Positions 8,913 through 17,974 are shown, numbered from the stretch's first letter. The stretch is 64,000 nt of DNA from Adhaeribacter radiodurans (GCF_014075995.1 NZ_CP055153.1:2356001-2420000); one strand, 5' to 3'. The notes: generated from the sequence alone by a model not told the origin. Program-made: numbers and translations.

Positions 8913-10589
8913 ATGGAAAATAATACTATTGGAAATTATAATCAGCAACTTGTTGAACCTTCGGCATTACCAACTGCTACATTATCCGGAGCCAGAACTC
9001 TTTCGGATAATGCCCAAGCTGTTAGCGTGGATGAGTCTGAACTAGAAATTGATCAACCCTATTCGGAGGACCAGTACCTTAACTTTGAATTTGAACCGGA
9101 AGCAGGAACAACCGATGATACTACTGATCAATCTGATACGGATGCAGATTTTCATTTAGGCACATTTAATAACCTTCGCGGTACATTTACCTGGTCATTT
9201 GCGGCATTGCAAACGAATGCCGAAACGTATAATGCTGTTTTATCCGGGTCCTCTAACCGCATTGCTTTAAAAACGGCTGTCGATAAGCTTAAGAGCTATA
9301 TTAAGAAAAGGAATATTTTAGATAAAACTCCTTACGGTATTGCTCCTAAACCCGAGACCTATAGGTTTCAGGATGAAAGTGGCGCTACAATAACCAAGCC
9401 CATGTTAGCAACCGGGTCGCCGAACGATTATGTAAGTTTAGCAACCTATTGGTGGCCAGATCCAATCAATGAAAAAGGCTTGCCTTATGTTGTTATTGAC
9501 GGCAAAACCAATCCTGAATCTAACGCCATTCCGGATCAAACTTTATTACGAAATATTTGCGAGGATATTCAGTTTTTAGGCTTAGGCTATTTTTTTACAA
9601 GGAAAGAAGCTTATGCCGAACAAGCCTTGAATTTATTAAAGGCATTTTTTCTGGATAAAACCACTCAAATGAATCCACATTTTAAATACTCTCAGATTAT
9701 TCAGGGTATGAACGGAGGGTTTGGGCGGGCCACCGGGTTTGTAGATGCCGAAGTACTAACGATATTATTAGACGGCTACCAATTGCTACAAGGCTCGAAG
9801 GCATTAACGGCTGCCTCTGATGTGGATGCCGGTTTAAAAGATTGGTTCCGAAGCTTATGGGGATGGATGACTACCAATTATAAAGAAGCTCCCAAGGAAG
9901 GTACCGAAGATTTTTACCATTACGAGATGATGTTGGGTATAAAAAATGCCCATAATAATATCCGGAGTGCGTACGAACTTCAGGTATTAACTTATGCTCA
10001 ATTTATCGGCGAAGATGCTTGGGTGGTAGATGAAATTAACAAAATTATTAAAGACACGGAAACCTCCAAAGGTCTATTATCCAATCAAATTTTACCCCAG
10101 GCGGGCAAAATTGAGGTAAAAGATAAAATGGGTGCTGTTAAAGAAATTGCGGTACCCGCAGGCGCCATGCCCGAGGAGTTAAGGCGGACTAAACCCGCGA
10201 CTTATTGTCAGAAAAACCTGGATTTTTTATTGCGCTTAGGGAGCTTGGCCGAAAATGCCGGTATTGATTTATGGAATTACGTTACTCCGGAAGGCGTTTC
10301 AATTAAAAAAGCCATTGAAGCCATATTATACTTTGCTGCTAATCCCAAAGAATGGCCGTGCACCGAACACGAAGATATATTGAACCCCACCATTTACCGT
10401 ATTTTCCGGCAATCCATGCGCCGGGCAAGTGGCGCCTGGCCCAAAGACGAGGAATTACAAAAAAGTATTCAAGGATATTTGGCCCAACTGGATAAGCTGT
10501 TAGGTGCAAATTCGGGTTATTCCGAAACCTCTTACCGGCAAGGTTTAGATTGGCAAATATTAGTGCACAAGCTAGGCTACACTTTCTAA
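8913..10589 (+). CDS. Alginate lyase family protein (PL5-like, PF05426)
   Basis: A 558-residue protein with an alpha/alpha-toroid polysaccharide lyase domain. Family signatures: NDYVSLATYWWPDP (about 171-184), the glycine-rich PYVVIDGKTNPES stretch, the YFFTRKEAYAEQALNLLKAFFLD helices, and MNPHFKYSQIIQGMNGGFGR. Such enzymes cleave uronate polymers by beta-elimination; the substrate here is not determined. Unlike most family members it has no visible signal peptide: the first 75 residues are acidic and low in complexity (DDTTDQSDTDAD). Either the export route is unusual or the enzyme acts inside the cell on something else. It stands alone, not in a polysaccharide utilisation locus with SusC/SusD genes. 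Confidence 0.8.
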   Translation: MENNTIGNYNQQLVEPSALPTATLSGARTLSDNAQAVSVDESELEIDQPYSEDQYLNFEFEPEAGTTDDTTDQSDTDADFHLGTFNNLRGTFTWSFAALQTNAETYNAVLSGSSNRIALKTAVDKLKSYIKKRNILDKTPYGIAPKPETYRFQDESGATITKPMLATGSPNDYVSLATYWWPDPINEKGLPYVVIDGKTNPESNAIPDQTLLRNICEDIQFLGLGYFFTRKEAYAEQALNLLKAFFLDKTTQMNPHFKYSQIIQGMNGGFGRATGFVDAEVLTILLDGYQLLQGSKALTAASDVDAGLKDWFRSLWGWMTTNYKEAPKEGTEDFYHYEMMLGIKNAHNNIRSAYELQVLTYAQFIGEDAWVVDEINKIIKDTETSKGLLSNQILPQAGKIEVKDKMGAVKEIAVPAGAMPEELRRTKPATYCQKNLDFLLRLGSLAENAGIDLWNYVTPEGVSIKKAIEAILYFAANPKEWPCTEHEDILNPTIYRIFRQSMRRASGAWPKDEELQKSIQGYLAQLDKLLGANSGYSETSYRQGLDWQILVHKLGYTF

Positions 10590-10598
10590 ATGAATACC

Positions 10599-10657
10599 CT
10601 TATAAGCTTATTTTACCCACTTAGTTTTATACTAAGTGGGTAAAATAAGCTTATAAG
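10599..10657. terminator. Long perfect hairpin terminator
   Basis: A perfect 27-bp stem (10599-10625 with 10631-10657) closes a 5-nt loop (TTTAT). It separates the convergent alginate-lyase-like gene and the esterase gene, and is likely bidirectional. The stem is unusually long for a simple terminator. Confidence 0.8.
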
Positions 10658-10675
10658 AGGCGCTTTTAAGTAAAT

Positions 10676-11767
10676 TTATTTAACCTTTTTACTTTCAAAA
10701 GATAGATTTTGCGAAAAGAAGCCCAGCATTTTTGTTTCAATCCGTTCGGCAATCCGATTTATGTGGTCGCCTTCGTAAATTTCAAAAGAATGTTTAATGC
10801 CGTAGTTATTTAGTTGCTGATCTAAAACCTGGATGCTGGCGGCTATATTCGTGTCTTTTGTACCGGCATCAAAACCTATGGCGTTCAACTTTTTTACATT
10901 ATTTATATTTTGATCCAGGTTCGCGATGGGCATGTTCGCCATTCTCTTGGCTAGGATTAAAGGTTGAACCTGGCCTTTAGCAGTGGGTAGATCCAGGTAA
11001 AAAGGTGGTTTTTTGGGATTTGGAGCCCAAGCAGCACCCGTAGCAAAAGTAGCTCGCGTTAAAAAATCGGCTTTATTTACTTCTTCCTGCGTTTGTATAT
11101 TCTCTAATCGGGTTAAATTTTCCAGATTTTTTAATTCGTTTTCAGAAGGACTAAGGCAACACGGACTTAATAAATACACGCTCGAAAAAATTTCCGGATA
11201 TTTCTGCCCAATCCGAAAAGCTCCGTAGCCACCCATGGAATGTCCGGCTATGCCTCGGCTGGCCACCTGCGGTATAGTGCGATAATGGCTATCAATATAG
11301 GCCACAAGTTCTTTGGCTACAAAATCTTCCCAATTGCCGGTAGTAACAGAATTCGAATAAAAACTGCCCTGAAAACGAGTATAGGCATTGGGCGTAACCA
11401 AAATCATTTCTTTTAACTGACCAGCAGCTAATGCTTTGTTTACCACATTGGGCAAGTTTATCCAGTGCGTTTGAAAACCGTACCATTGCGCATCATTGTC
11501 GGTGAAACCATGCAATAAGTAAACAACCGGGTACCGTTGCTTAGGATTGGTTTTATAACTGGGCGGCAGATAAATAGAAACTTCCCGGTCGGGAGAGTCG
11601 CCGGATAAATTACCTTCCAAACCTTTTCCGTGTACTTTAATGCGTTCTACGGTGCCTTGCTTAGCCAGAGTTGGGGTATTTTGGCTTATGACCGGTGAAG
11701 AAAGAAAAAAGAAAAAGCAAATTACAGAACCAAAAATAAAACAACGAGTACTTGTTAATTTTCTCAT
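10676..11767 (-). CDS. Secreted esterase, alpha/beta hydrolase (esterase D / PF00756 family)
   Basis: A 363-residue hydrolase with an N-terminal signal peptide (hydrophobic core CFIFGSVICFFFFLSSPVI, about 9-27). The nucleophile elbow is GHSMGGYGAFR, the PF00756 form, and the YPVVYLLHGFTDNDAQW segment provides the oxyanion-hole region. A histidine near the C-terminus (EGDHINRI) is the probable catalytic histidine. Relatives include S-formylglutathione hydrolase, feruloyl esterases and iron-siderophore esterases; the secretion signal favours an extracytoplasmic carbohydrate- or ester-cleaving role. No neighbouring gene specifies the substrate. Confidence 0.85.
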   Translation of the reverse strand: MRKLTSTRCFIFGSVICFFFFLSSPVISQNTPTLAKQGTVERIKVHGKGLEGNLSGDSPDREVSIYLPPSYKTNPKQRYPVVYLLHGFTDNDAQWYGFQTHWINLPNVVNKALAAGQLKEMILVTPNAYTRFQGSFYSNSVTTGNWEDFVAKELVAYIDSHYRTIPQVASRGIAGHSMGGYGAFRIGQKYPEIFSSVYLLSPCCLSPSENELKNLENLTRLENIQTQEEVNKADFLTRATFATGAAWAPNPKKPPFYLDLPTAKGQVQPLILAKRMANMPIANLDQNINNVKKLNAIGFDAGTKDTNIAASIQVLDQQLNNYGIKHSFEIYEGDHINRIAERIETKMLGFFSQNLSFESKKVK

Positions 11768-11842
11768 GGTTTAAGCAGGCTGAAAAGTTAAAATTTCTTA
11801 AATAACTATAATTAGTGGTAGATAAACAACAGGTACAAACCT

Positions 11843-12574
11843 TTAAATACCAGCTAATCCGGTAACCAGCGGATTAATTCCATTCCAGGTACCTTCGGCA
11901 GAGAGGACTTGAAAACGGGCAAATAATTCTTCCTTGTACCATTTTTCGGAGCGGGTACGGTGCACTACTTTCCGGTGGGCTTGGTTTTGATAAGCGTAAT
12001 TTTGCATGTGGGCCTGGCTGCTCCAGATACTAAAAGTAGCTTGCCGTACAAAGGGAAGTTCGCCTAAACCAATTGCTGCCATTACACCCGGAGCACTTTC
12101 CAAAGCCTGGCTGGTAAGCGTACCGTTTTTCCAGAAAGCAGGCAAAGATCGCCAGTTAATGGCAGCCCGGGTTAAAACGGCAACTGATTGCAAGGGAGCA
12201 GGTTCAACAGCAAGGTTAGGTAAAGGGTTTTTCCCATCCCAAAGCCCGTGTGCTTTATAAGGTAAAAGTTTAATCGTCCATATTTCCTGGCTATTATCCT
12301 GATAAAGTTGCATTATCTCCGATTTAGTAAAAAAATCGTTTGCGGCATCTTCGGATTGCCAGGTAGCAAATAAACCATAACGCTTAAAATCAGGTTTTAG
12401 AGAAAATACCTGGCCTTTACCGCTGCCTAATAATTTAAAAAAACTTAAACCTGGAACTGATTTAAGCAGGGGAGGAGAGGTTCCCATTTGTGCCAGCCCC
12501 CAACGGATTCGGTTCGGCTTTAAGCCGAATAAAGTAAGAGTAGTATAAGTAGGTGGTACGTTGGACTGAGGCAA
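11843..12574 (-). CDS. Spheroidene monooxygenase-like protein (CrtA family)
   Basis: A 243-residue protein matching the CrtA family, which introduces keto groups into carotenoids. Characteristic features are FSIWSSQAHMQNYAYQ with a following H-rich segment, and the C-terminal EKWYKEELFARFQVLSAEG pattern. The N-terminal half contains LLPYKAHGLWDGKNPL, also seen in relatives. Other carotenoid genes (crtB, crtI, crtY) are absent from the window, so the enzyme must act on carotenoids made by distant genes or have another substrate. The upstream PNPOx-like gene is on the same strand but a terminator hairpin lies between them. Confidence 0.75.
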   Translation of the reverse strand: MPQSNVPPTYTTLTLFGLKPNRIRWGLAQMGTSPPLLKSVPGLSFFKLLGSGKGQVFSLKPDFKRYGLFATWQSEDAANDFFTKSEIMQLYQDNSQEIWTIKLLPYKAHGLWDGKNPLPNLAVEPAPLQSVAVLTRAAINWRSLPAFWKNGTLTSQALESAPGVMAAIGLGELPFVRQATFSIWSSQAHMQNYAYQNQAHRKVVHRTRSEKWYKEELFARFQVLSAEGTWNGINPLVTGLAGI

Positions 12575-12602
12575 GAATGAAGAATTTAAGAAATACCAAA
12601 TG

Positions 12603-12627
12603 AAAAAAGGAGCTATGCAGCTCCTTT
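12603..12627 (-). terminator. Terminator of the PNPOx-like gene
   Basis: A 9-bp stem (AAAGGAGCT, 12606-12614, with 12619-12627) closes a 4-nt loop. Read on the minus strand it is followed by a run of T, so it should end transcription from the gene at 12649-13143 before the CrtA-like gene. Confidence 0.8.
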
Positions 12628-12648
12628 CTGTGCCATTTTACTAAATTA

Positions 12649-13143
12649 TTATAAATTAATTTTTTTGTTATCGCCGGGATGAGCGGGTTCGCCGGTAATA
12701 GCTGCTTTCGCCATACCATACAAATGCACCAACGTGCTCGAAGGCGCATCCCAATATTCAGCCTGGTCAATTGTAACTTTAATTAAAGCAATATTAGGAT
12801 CGTCTTTGCCTTCGGGGAACCAGGCTTTTAACGGTTCCTTCCAAAGTTCATCTATTTTGGCTTTATCTTTAACGGTGCGGGCTCTGCCTGAAACAGATAC
12901 GTACGTATTGCTGGCATCATCCATATAACTTACGTTTACGTGCCGGTCTTGCTGTATTTCGTGCGTTTTAGCCGAATCTTCTCCGGTAAAAAACCAAAGT
13001 ATACCATCAGGTTTTACCTGTTGCGTCCGCATAGGGCGGCTGCGCAAAGTACCATCCACTTCGGCGGTAGTAAACATGGCCGTTTTAATATCTTTAATTA
13101 AATCTATTAGCTTTTCCAGATCTTGGCTAGGCGTATTTTCCAT
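12649..13143 (-). CDS. Pyridoxamine 5'-phosphate oxidase family protein (general stress type)
   Basis: A 164-residue split-barrel flavoprotein of the PNPOx-like family, closest in pattern to the general-stress-protein-26 type. Signatures: AMFTTAEVDGTLRSRPM (about 22-38), ILWFFTGEDSAKTHEI, and VNVSYMDDASNTYVSVSGRA. These proteins bind FMN, FAD or F420 and are linked to stress or small-molecule reduction rather than vitamin B6 synthesis, since the full PNPOx active site is not present. It is monocistronic, ended by the hairpin at 12603-12627. Confidence 0.85.
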   Translation of the reverse strand: MENTPSQDLEKLIDLIKDIKTAMFTTAEVDGTLRSRPMRTQQVKPDGILWFFTGEDSAKTHEIQQDRHVNVSYMDDASNTYVSVSGRARTVKDKAKIDELWKEPLKAWFPEGKDDPNIALIKVTIDQAEYWDAPSSTLVHLYGMAKAAITGEPAHPGDNKKINL

Positions 13144-13294
13144 AGTTTTTATCGTTTAATTTTTCGTTAATTCCAGTACGAATGACTTTTTTAAAAGTTA
13201 TTTCCGGACTAATCAAGCGTACACGTACTAATTCTTTTATACGGGATAAATTTATTTATGTAGATTTAACCAAAAACCAGGTAATTGGTTTTGA

Positions 13295-13900
13295 TTGGAG
13301 AAGATAAATAAAAGCATATTGAATTTTTTAGCGCATACTTTTTTATCTGGTTCCGACGAAGAACTATTAGTAGGTAACTTTATTGCCGATTCGGTAAAAG
13401 GCCGGCAAAAAGATGGATACCCCGCGGGTATTCGCCGGGGAATTGAACTGCACCGGTTAATTGACACGTATACCGATTCGCATCCTATTGTGCATCAGAC
13501 CAAAGAGCGGCTCCGGCCTGAGCAAGGGAAATTTGCTGGTGTTACCACCGACATGTTTTACGACCACTTTCTGGCAGCAAATTTTGAGAAGTACGCTTCC
13601 ATTTCCTTGCTCGATTTTTCGTTGTACGTCTACCAAACAGTAGAAAGTTACTCCCATATATTACCCGAAAGGGTTCACTATTTTTTGCCGTACATGGTCA
13701 AACAAAACTGGTTGCACCGCTACGCTCAAATTGCGGGCATTCAAGATTCTTTAAATGGTTTAAGCCGCCGAAGTACATTTGCTTCCAATATGTCTACGGC
13801 CACCCAAACGTTAGAAGAAAATTATCAAATTTATAAGCAAGATTTTGAGCAATTTTTTCCTGAGTTGCAGAATTATGTTAAACAGGTTGTGGCTACTTAA
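13295..13900 (+). CDS. acpH: Acyl carrier protein phosphodiesterase (AcpH-like)
   Basis: A protein of up to 201 residues of the AcpH/DUF479 family, which removes the 4'-phosphopantetheine arm from holo-ACP. The family signature runs through LNFLAHTFLSGSDEELLVGNFIADSVKG, IRRGIELHRLIDTYTDSHP and MFYDHFLAANF, including the metal-binding D and H residues of the HD-like core. The open frame begins with TTG at 13295, but homologues usually start at MNFLAH; a second TTG at 13319 (codon 9) would give exactly that N-terminus and is the likelier start. Convergent with slyD; a hairpin and a terminator lie in between. Confidence 0.85.
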   Translation: MEKINKSILNFLAHTFLSGSDEELLVGNFIADSVKGRQKDGYPAGIRRGIELHRLIDTYTDSHPIVHQTKERLRPEQGKFAGVTTDMFYDHFLAANFEKYASISLLDFSLYVYQTVESYSHILPERVHYFLPYMVKQNWLHRYAQIAGIQDSLNGLSRRSTFASNMSTATQTLEENYQIYKQDFEQFFPELQNYVKQVVAT

Positions 13901-14069
13901 TTTTGTTTTGAGGGATTGTTCTTTTCGGCTAGAAGGATTATATGGGGTTTGAATTTTACTAAATCTAAGTACTATTCTATTGGTATCATTCAACTGAAAA
14001 GAACAAGGTAAAATAGATTGATTACCTAAATTAAACTCAAGCAAAAAGTAAAAATAAGTTGAGGTATTT

Positions 14070-14129
14070 GATTCACTCAGCAGGAAACTATTTAGGTGCG
14101 TAGTAAACTTGTTTCCTGCTAAATGAATC
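14070..14129. repeat. Hairpin element with 19-nt arms
   Basis: Arms 14070-14088 and 14111-14129 pair over 19 positions with about three mismatches (GATTCACTCAGCAGGAAAC against GATTCATTTAGCAGGAAAC) and close a 22-nt loop containing GTGCGTAGTAAACTT. A related loop sequence recurs in hairpins near 18263-18338 and 60001-60074. It lies in the 393-bp gap between the convergent AcpH-like gene and slyD; apart from this and the terminator at 14248 I see nothing else in that gap. Confidence 0.6.
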
Positions 14130-14247
14130 GAAAAAAGATTTATCTACTTTAACTAATTTTTTACCTACTACTAAGTTTTAAGTAATTGACCTTAGCCCTG
14201 TTTGCTTGTAGTAGATATTACAGCAAGAAGGAAATTACGAGCATAAA

Positions 14248-14272
14248 AAAAGCGGGATGTTCTCCCGCTTTT
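14248..14272. terminator. Terminator of slyD
   Basis: A 10-bp stem (AAAAGCGGGA, 14248-14257, with 14263-14272) closes the loop TGTTC. It is flanked by A and T runs and sits just downstream of the minus-strand slyD stop. Confidence 0.9.
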
Positions 14273-14293
14273 ACATTTAAACTTAAGTCTAAA

Positions 14294-14806
14294 TTAATGA
14301 TGGTGACCGTGTTCGCCGTGAACGTGTCCATGGGATAGTTCTTCTTTTGTAGCTTCGCGTACACTTACTACTTTCCCATCAAAATGCATAGTACGACCAG
14401 CCAAAGGATGGTTAAAATCCATCTGAACTTCATTGTCTCCCACTTCTACAACCTGACCCTGCATCTGGTTACCTTCGCTGTCGGCCATAGGAATAAAGTT
14501 GCCGGGTTCCAGCATTCCATCCGGAATAGAGCCTTCTACCTCAAAAACATTCTTTGGTATACTTACTAAAGCATTTTCGTCGTAATCGCCGTAGCCTTCT
14601 CCAGATTCTAAAGAAAAAGAAAAAGTATCGCCTTCCTGTAAACCATCCAGGTGTTCTTCAAATTTGTCTGGTAAACCGCTCACGCCGTAAAGAAAAACCA
14701 TTGGGTTTTCGGAACCCGCTGTTTCTACGTGGCTTTTTTCGCCGTTTTCATCTAATACACTCAGATCATAAGTCAGCGTTACCACGGTATTATTGCTAAT
14801 TTTCAT
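14294..14806 (-). CDS. slyD: FKBP-type peptidyl-prolyl cis-trans isomerase, SlyD type
   Basis: A 170-residue cytoplasmic prolyl isomerase and chaperone. The N-terminal FKBP half contains NTVVTLTYDLSVLDENGE and the flap insertion (IF domain) spans about 65-125, with the LEPGNFIPMADSEGNQMQG segment. VQMDFNHPLAGRTMHFDGKV is the conserved FKBP motif that returns after the insertion. The protein ends in a histidine-rich tail (HGHVHGEHGHHH), which in SlyD binds nickel and other divalent metals. A TAACTTTG -7 box lies 26 bp upstream of the start, giving a short leader, and a hairpin terminator follows the gene. Confidence 0.93.
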   Translation of the reverse strand: MKISNNTVVTLTYDLSVLDENGEKSHVETAGSENPMVFLYGVSGLPDKFEEHLDGLQEGDTFSFSLESGEGYGDYDENALVSIPKNVFEVEGSIPDGMLEPGNFIPMADSEGNQMQGQVVEVGDNEVQMDFNHPLAGRTMHFDGKVVSVREATKEELSHGHVHGEHGHHH

Positions 14807-14831
14807 AAAGTCTAATAGTTTTTTAAGTTGG

Positions 14832-14839
14832 CAAAGTTA
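14832..14839 (-). promoter_or_regulatory. Probable -7 box for slyD
   Basis: On the minus strand this reads TAACTTTG, an exact TAnnTTTG match, with its downstream edge 25 bp before the slyD start. No convincing TTG was found at the -33 position. Confidence 0.45.
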
Positions 14840-14883
14840 AGGATATATTATCTACGTTCCCGGTAATTATTTCCGGTATACGG

Positions 14884-16845
14884 TTATTCTAGAATATTGG
14901 TCAGTTCCCAGGCACTTTTATATGCCCCAATACTCTCGGTGTAAGTTAAAAATTCGTTGTAAAACGGATGCCGGGTAAGCGTAGCACTATCGCCAATAAT
15001 TACTAACTTTTTGCGGGCTCTGGTCATAGCAACGTTCATGCGCCGGATGTCGGCTAAAAAACCAATTTCGCCCACGCTGTTACTACGAACCATACTAATG
15101 TAAATAATATCGCGTTCCTGGCCCTGAAAAGAATCTACGGTGCCCACACTTAACATCCGACGATTCTGTAAATCGCTTAATTGGGGATTGTGTTCAATTT
15201 CGTCTTTCAGGTAATTAATCTGAGCCCGGTACGGCGAAATAATGCCAATCTTTAACGGAATTTCCTGTTTTTGCTCCGGGCTATAATCTTTTAGTAAATT
15301 CTGAATATGCTGTAATAGTAAATCTGCTTCTTCGGGGTTAGCTACGCTGGAGCTTTCGGAAAAGGCTCTTTCGTTGTACCCACAACCGGCTGTATCTACA
15401 AATTCAACGGCCAGGTTACCGGCAAAAATCTCGTGAAAGGCTGGTAAATCTGCCGCAGCTACGCTTTCGTGCGCTAATAATTCGCCCCCGTAAAATTGCT
15501 GGTTCGAAAAATTCATAATGTGCTCGTGCATGCGATATTGCGTTTTGAGCATTACCGCTACCTGGGGCTGTCGCTCAATGCATTTTTCGAACAAAGTTGT
15601 ACTTAGGCCTTTTTTATCGGCTTCAATGGATTTTACCGTAGGAGGTAACTGGCAATGATCGCCGGCTAAAATTACCCGGTTGGCCCGCGTAATCGGAATC
15701 CAGCAGGCAGGCTCCAGGGCTTGAGCGGCTTCGTCGATAAAAACGGTATCGTAGGTTAAATGGCGGATTACCCGGTTTGCCGAACCCACCAAAGTACAAG
15801 TAATAACCTGCACCCGATCGAGTAAATCATCAATAATATACCGTTCCATATTTTCGGCTTCGGCCAGCATTCTCCGGCTTTCTTCTTTCATTAAACGACG
15901 TTGTTCGCGTTCTTCCCAGCCAAATTTGCGTTTAAACTGAAAGGCCATCGATTTGTATTCTTCGGCATTTTTGCGCAGCACCTTAATATCTTTGTAGTCC
16001 CGGTGCGCCATAATTTGGGCATCCAAAGTATGTTCCAAAAGCAAATCCGACACGCGCGAAGGATTACCAATCCGGATAACGTTAATCCCTTGGGCGGCAA
16101 GTTTCTCGGTGAGTAAATCCACGGCCGTATTGCTGGGGGCGCATACCAGTAAGCGGCGCTCGTTTTGCAAGGTGTGCATTATGGCTTGTACCAGGGTAGT
16201 GGTTTTGCCCGTACCTGGAGGACCATGAATAATAGCTACATCCTGGGCCTGGTGAATATTTTTTACTGCCTGGTTCTGCGATTCGTTTAATTCCGGAATA
16301 GACTGAAACGTAAAATGTTCTTTAAACCGAGCCGGCTCATTACCCAGTAAAATATCTCTTAGTTGGGCTAAACGACTTTTATCTGCCTCTATCACCTTCC
16401 GCAAGGCAATTTCCATTTCCCGGTAACTCATCTCGTCGAAGGTCAGGTCAATACCTAATTTGCCTTCGTCAATCCAGTCGGGTAAGTCTTCTTTGGTAGT
16501 AGCTAATGTGAGTTTGTTGCGTTTTAAACTGGTAATAACCCCGGTTAATACCTGCCCATCGTGGCCCTGGCTACCCGAAGCATTGGAGAAAATCTGAGCT
16601 GCTTTACCGGTTTGAAATAAGTGTAATTGGTCTTTCCCGGAGGTGCGTTCCAGTTCAACTACTACCTTACTGCCAAAACCAATTTCGGTTTTAGTAACTA
16701 CAATCGGGTACCAGCATAAGCCATTTTCTTTTCGCTCCGAAATGGGACTGCGGGTACTCTTTAATTTATATTGATTTAAGTCTTCTTCTTGTTCTAATTT
16801 AAGCAAGGCTTGGGTTCGCCTTAACTCTTCTGTAATATCTATCAT
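14884..16845 (-). CDS. SF1B helicase, DNA2/NAM7 (IGHMBP2/UPF1-like)
   Basis: A 653-residue superfamily 1 helicase. An N-terminal beta-barrel region (about 40-130) precedes the first RecA domain, with Walker A GPPGTGKTTTL near residue 207 and Walker B/DEAA in FIDEAAQALEP. Later motifs are visible: AGDHCQLPPTV (motif III), QYRMHEHI (IV), SVGTVDSFQGQERDIIYISMVRSN (V) and NVAMTRARKKLVIIGD (VI). UPF1-like enzymes unwind nucleic acids 5' to 3'; the bacterial representatives are little studied, with likely roles in RNA or DNA repair. It is transcribed alone or behind the membrane coiled-coil gene at 17025. Confidence 0.92.
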   Translation of the reverse strand: MIDITEELRRTQALLKLEQEEDLNQYKLKSTRSPISERKENGLCWYPIVVTKTEIGFGSKVVVELERTSGKDQLHLFQTGKAAQIFSNASGSQGHDGQVLTGVITSLKRNKLTLATTKEDLPDWIDEGKLGIDLTFDEMSYREMEIALRKVIEADKSRLAQLRDILLGNEPARFKEHFTFQSIPELNESQNQAVKNIHQAQDVAIIHGPPGTGKTTTLVQAIMHTLQNERRLLVCAPSNTAVDLLTEKLAAQGINVIRIGNPSRVSDLLLEHTLDAQIMAHRDYKDIKVLRKNAEEYKSMAFQFKRKFGWEEREQRRLMKEESRRMLAEAENMERYIIDDLLDRVQVITCTLVGSANRVIRHLTYDTVFIDEAAQALEPACWIPITRANRVILAGDHCQLPPTVKSIEADKKGLSTTLFEKCIERQPQVAVMLKTQYRMHEHIMNFSNQQFYGGELLAHESVAAADLPAFHEIFAGNLAVEFVDTAGCGYNERAFSESSSVANPEEADLLLQHIQNLLKDYSPEQKQEIPLKIGIISPYRAQINYLKDEIEHNPQLSDLQNRRMLSVGTVDSFQGQERDIIYISMVRSNSVGEIGFLADIRRMNVAMTRARKKLVIIGDSATLTRHPFYNEFLTYTESIGAYKSAWELTNILE

Positions 16846-16858
16846 TAATTTAGGTGGC

Positions 16859-16891
16859 AGGCTGCTTTTACTTATTAAAAATAAGCAGCCT
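16859..16891. other. Small hairpin upstream of the helicase gene
   Basis: A 9-bp perfect stem (AGGCTGCTT, 16859-16867, with 16883-16891) closes an AT-rich loop. It lies between the 17025-17582 gene and the helicase start. It lacks a clean T tract, so whether it is a terminator or a leader structure is open. Confidence 0.4.
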
Positions 16892-17024
16892 AGTATTTAA
16901 AAATGAATCAATTAAGTGCAATAGTATATAATCCATTTAACTGTAAAAAGGTTTCGAAATTCCTGGGTTTGTACTATCTCAATGGGTATACTACCAACCT
17001 AGACAGGGAAAATTGGGTGTGCGC

Positions 17025-17582
17025 TTATTTACGGAATTTACCGGCAGAAAGGCTTAGTTTCCGGCGTAAATTAAAAATATACAATAGCATTCCAATTAAC
17101 AGCATAGCTGTCAGGGCAATAATTTTGTCGCGGTCGCTGCGTTTGGCACGTTCCTGATTTACTTCTTCGGTTAATTCGTTTATTTTCCGTTGTCGCGATT
17201 TTTGTAAATTATCCAGGTTGGCAATCTGGGTTTTAAGCGTGTAAATAGTGTTGGTAATGGCTACTTTATCGTCTTTTACCTGTTCGGCAACTTTGTTTTG
17301 TTCTACCGTTAAAGTAGCCGCTTTCCGTAAAGTGCTGGTTTTAATAGTGTTTATAATTTTGCTGTCGTTCCGGATAATACCTTTCAAGGTATCAATAATC
17401 CGGAGTAAATCTTTTTTCGATTTTTTGCCCCAAAAGTTGCTGTTCTGCGCATTATAAAACTGGTAGTCTTTTACTAATTTTTCGCGTTGCGTTAATAAAA
17501 CACGCAAGCTATCGTCTTGTACAAATGCGTAGGATTGCCAGGTAATTAACGAGAACAGGATTGCAAAGAAGATTATTTTCAT
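17025..17582 (-). CDS. Signal-peptide, coiled-coil, membrane-anchored protein
   Basis: A 185-residue protein of unknown function. It starts with a signal peptide (IIFFAILFSLITWQSYA, about 3-19), continues with a polar, helical region containing repeated lysines and heptad-like spacing (about 30-150, including TLKTQIANLDNLQKSRQRKINELTEEV), and ends with a transmembrane helix (IIALTAMLLIGMLLYIF, about 154-170) followed by a short basic cytoplasmic tail (NLRRKLSLSAGKFRK). The topology is therefore a periplasmic coiled coil anchored at the C-terminus, compatible with a scaffold or envelope-sensing role. I do not recognise the family. Confidence 0.75.
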   Translation of the reverse strand: MKIIFFAILFSLITWQSYAFVQDDSLRVLLTQREKLVKDYQFYNAQNSNFWGKKSKKDLLRIIDTLKGIIRNDSKIINTIKTSTLRKAATLTVEQNKVAEQVKDDKVAITNTIYTLKTQIANLDNLQKSRQRKINELTEEVNQERAKRSDRDKIIALTAMLLIGMLLYIFNLRRKLSLSAGKFRK

Positions 17583-17974
17583 TTTAAAAGTAAGGCATTA
17601 AAAGCAATTTATTCAGATGGAAAGATAGACAAATTCTAACATCTTCGCTCAAAGGAGCTTTTTCTTTCAAGTTCTAATTCGCGTTGAACGCTCATTATAA
17701 ATGGTTCTTGGTTTGTAACGTAACAATATTCAGTTTACTTGCTTTTAGTAAATTGTAGTCATTCACCTTAAAGTTGTTTAATACTTTTAAAATAAGTAAA
17801 AAATTCGCCTAAAGTGGTGTCCTCACAACCTTGTATGGGCTTTCAGCGGACTTATTGTTACAGAAATTACCCTATAATGGATAAACTTCTAAAAGGCAAT
17901 ACAGCTTTCTTTTAAAGATGATTTTATAGAATTTGTAAAAGGAATTAGTTACTCCTTAATAATAGCTATTTACG

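Noticed and set aside
12462-12770. 102-aa minus-strand open frame across the PNPOx/CrtA gap
   Set aside because: It reads through the terminator and overlaps two well-supported genes in another frame.
13811-14044. 77-aa minus-strand open frame
   Set aside because: It overlaps the end of the AcpH-like gene; the composition is lysine, isoleucine and leucine-rich, as expected of translated AT-rich DNA.
16903-17157. 84-aa plus-strand open frame
   Set aside because: It mostly overlaps the end of the 17025-17582 gene on the other strand and the neighbouring hairpin, and has no recognisable features.
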